NCBI GenBank assembly: GCA_002633005.1
Contig: NMRA01000675.1
Location: 187,598 to 213,058 of the forward strand
DNA from: Phoronis australis
Lineage: Eukaryota; Phoronida; Phoronidae
Direction: 5' to 3'
DNA length: 25,461 nucleotides
A program made the translations under genes and the position numbers. Below the pieces are notes generated by a model that saw only the letters and a list, made by a program, of their open reading frames with translations, made no database searches and had not been told where the DNA came from. Shown here one piece after another: positions 24,441 through 25,461 of this stretch; the first letter of the stretch is position 1, and the number at the start of each line of letters is the position of its first letter.

Positions 24441-25461
24441 CAATTCATTCAGAAACCCAGGCCGAGAAAACGCCGTCAGTGCGACTGGAGCAGTGCCTGT
24501 ACTGTTACCAGCCAGCAAACGGGGATAAAAAAATCGACAGCGCGCCTTAATTTTAATAAAATCAAACTACGGTCAATTTTATCGAATTTGCTGAAGAAAT
24601 GTGGCGAATAAATTTTGACAGAAATTATTTTGCCAGACTCGGGACCGCAGCCTATCGGACCAGGTGCGGATCGAGACCAGACACTGGCGAACGGTAAATG
24701 CATGCGGTTGCAAGCTGTTTTGTCGAAGTAAAATCATGGTCAAATGATAAATGCTGCATATATTCATTAAGGGTAGTTTCAGACACTTGCATGAAATTAC
24801 GGGCTGGTTAGTCCTGTGTCACACTGCCGCGGCAGACCTTAGTTAGCCTCAGTCACCAGCTACCAGTGAAGACTATAGTCAAATTACAGCTTGTTAGTAG
24901 GCCTATACAGCTTTGCGCAAAGACTACCCTTAGGCCTAACTGGTCGCTGGCCACAAACACAAAACACACGAAAATTGAACAAAGTTTCGTTTTTGTAGCA
25001 ACGTTTGTCAAAATGTATCAACGTTAAATCTTCACAAATTACAAAGTAGCCGATTGAACATGCCTTTCAGTTCAGCAAAAGTCGACATTGTAGGTGCCGC
25101 CAGAAATGAGACGAAGTCCAACGGGAATTGTGAGCACATTTATCACTTAATGAGTAACAACTGCGAGGCTGAAATTTGGTGAACACTGCTAAATCGTGCA
25201 GAATAGTAAGTAAAGATATGTCTAACTAAATTTCACCGTAATTTGTTGGCGAAAACAATTTACACAAAGTTTTATGCTCGTAACTCATCCCGCTGTCCTC
25301 CAATATGGCCGACGCGATCCAAACAAAGTGACCCAAATTTCGCCACAAAACTTGCAATAACTTTACAGTGCTTGCCCCGATTTTGATACTTTTCCGATCT
25401 TTACTGAGTAGAATGTACTACCTTTCCGATGATAGCAAAGTACTTTTTCAAAACGACGAAT
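24441..25461. other. No gene recognised at right end
   Basis: No C2A or C2B ferlin exon is visible on the minus strand. At 24893-24940 there is an imperfect palindrome centred on the perfect 12-mer CTTTGCGCAAAG with TAGGCCTA on both sides. Near 25303, CAATATGGCCGACGCG resembles a YY1 initiator on the plus strand, but the frame from its ATG stops after eight codons. Confidence 0.4.

Noticed and set aside
25303-25332. ATGGCCGACGCG as a gene start on the plus strand
   Set aside because: The frame stops after eight codons and no clear donor lies before the stop; the motif alone is not enough.

Overview
The window is animal genomic DNA, about 60% A+T, with short exons, GT-AG introns of about 0.4-2.5 kb, and many repeats. 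The only gene I recognise is a ferlin on the minus strand. Twelve exons between 21731 and 8958 join in frame, with matching codon phase at all eleven junctions, into about 641 residues. The domain order is C2C, a linker, the helical FerA region, FerB, and the start of C2D. There is no DysF insert between FerB and C2D, which makes this a type II ferlin (otoferlin/FER1L6-like). Ferlins are large C2-domain proteins anchored in membranes by their C-terminus; they bind phospholipid, often with Ca2+, and act in vesicle fusion. Repeats such as TAGGCCTA, two diverged unit copies and a dense repeat load would fit a highly heterozygous marine invertebrate, but the clade is not resolved.

Region by region. 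1-8957 has no recognised exon. It holds an edge copy of a short MITE-like repeat (1-88), two diverged copies of a longer repeated segment (landmarks 1081/3785 and 2990/5440), a 29-bp satellite (1609-1791), a decayed LINE 3' end on the minus strand (1915-2615), a 16-bp CCCGGG minisatellite (2731-2867), a GC-rich block with an inverted repeat (5990-6330), and an unexplained 186-212-codon open frame (6413-7051). 8958-21731 is the ferlin gene. Its introns hold three copies of a roughly 400-bp repeat (9118-10140), a GA/G microsatellite, a 1.2-kb near-identical tandem duplication (17323-19733), and a degenerate satellite broken by a 157-bp MITE (19975-20770). 21732-25461 holds a LINE zinc-knuckle remnant, a 56-bp minisatellite rich in GAA/TTC heat-shock-element-like motifs (23768-24270), and a promoter-like ETS/YY1 cluster with a possible 26-nt first coding exon (24388-24440).

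The main anomaly is the 1.2-kb duplication. It duplicates one ferlin exon, cuts 20 nt and the splice acceptor off one copy, and has a single N exactly at the junction. That is what a joined pair of haplotypes or an assembly error looks like, though a real tandem duplication is possible. The second anomaly is that the ferlin is seen only from C2C to the start of C2D: the N-terminal C2 domains and everything after the C2D core are missing although kilobases of sequence flank both ends.
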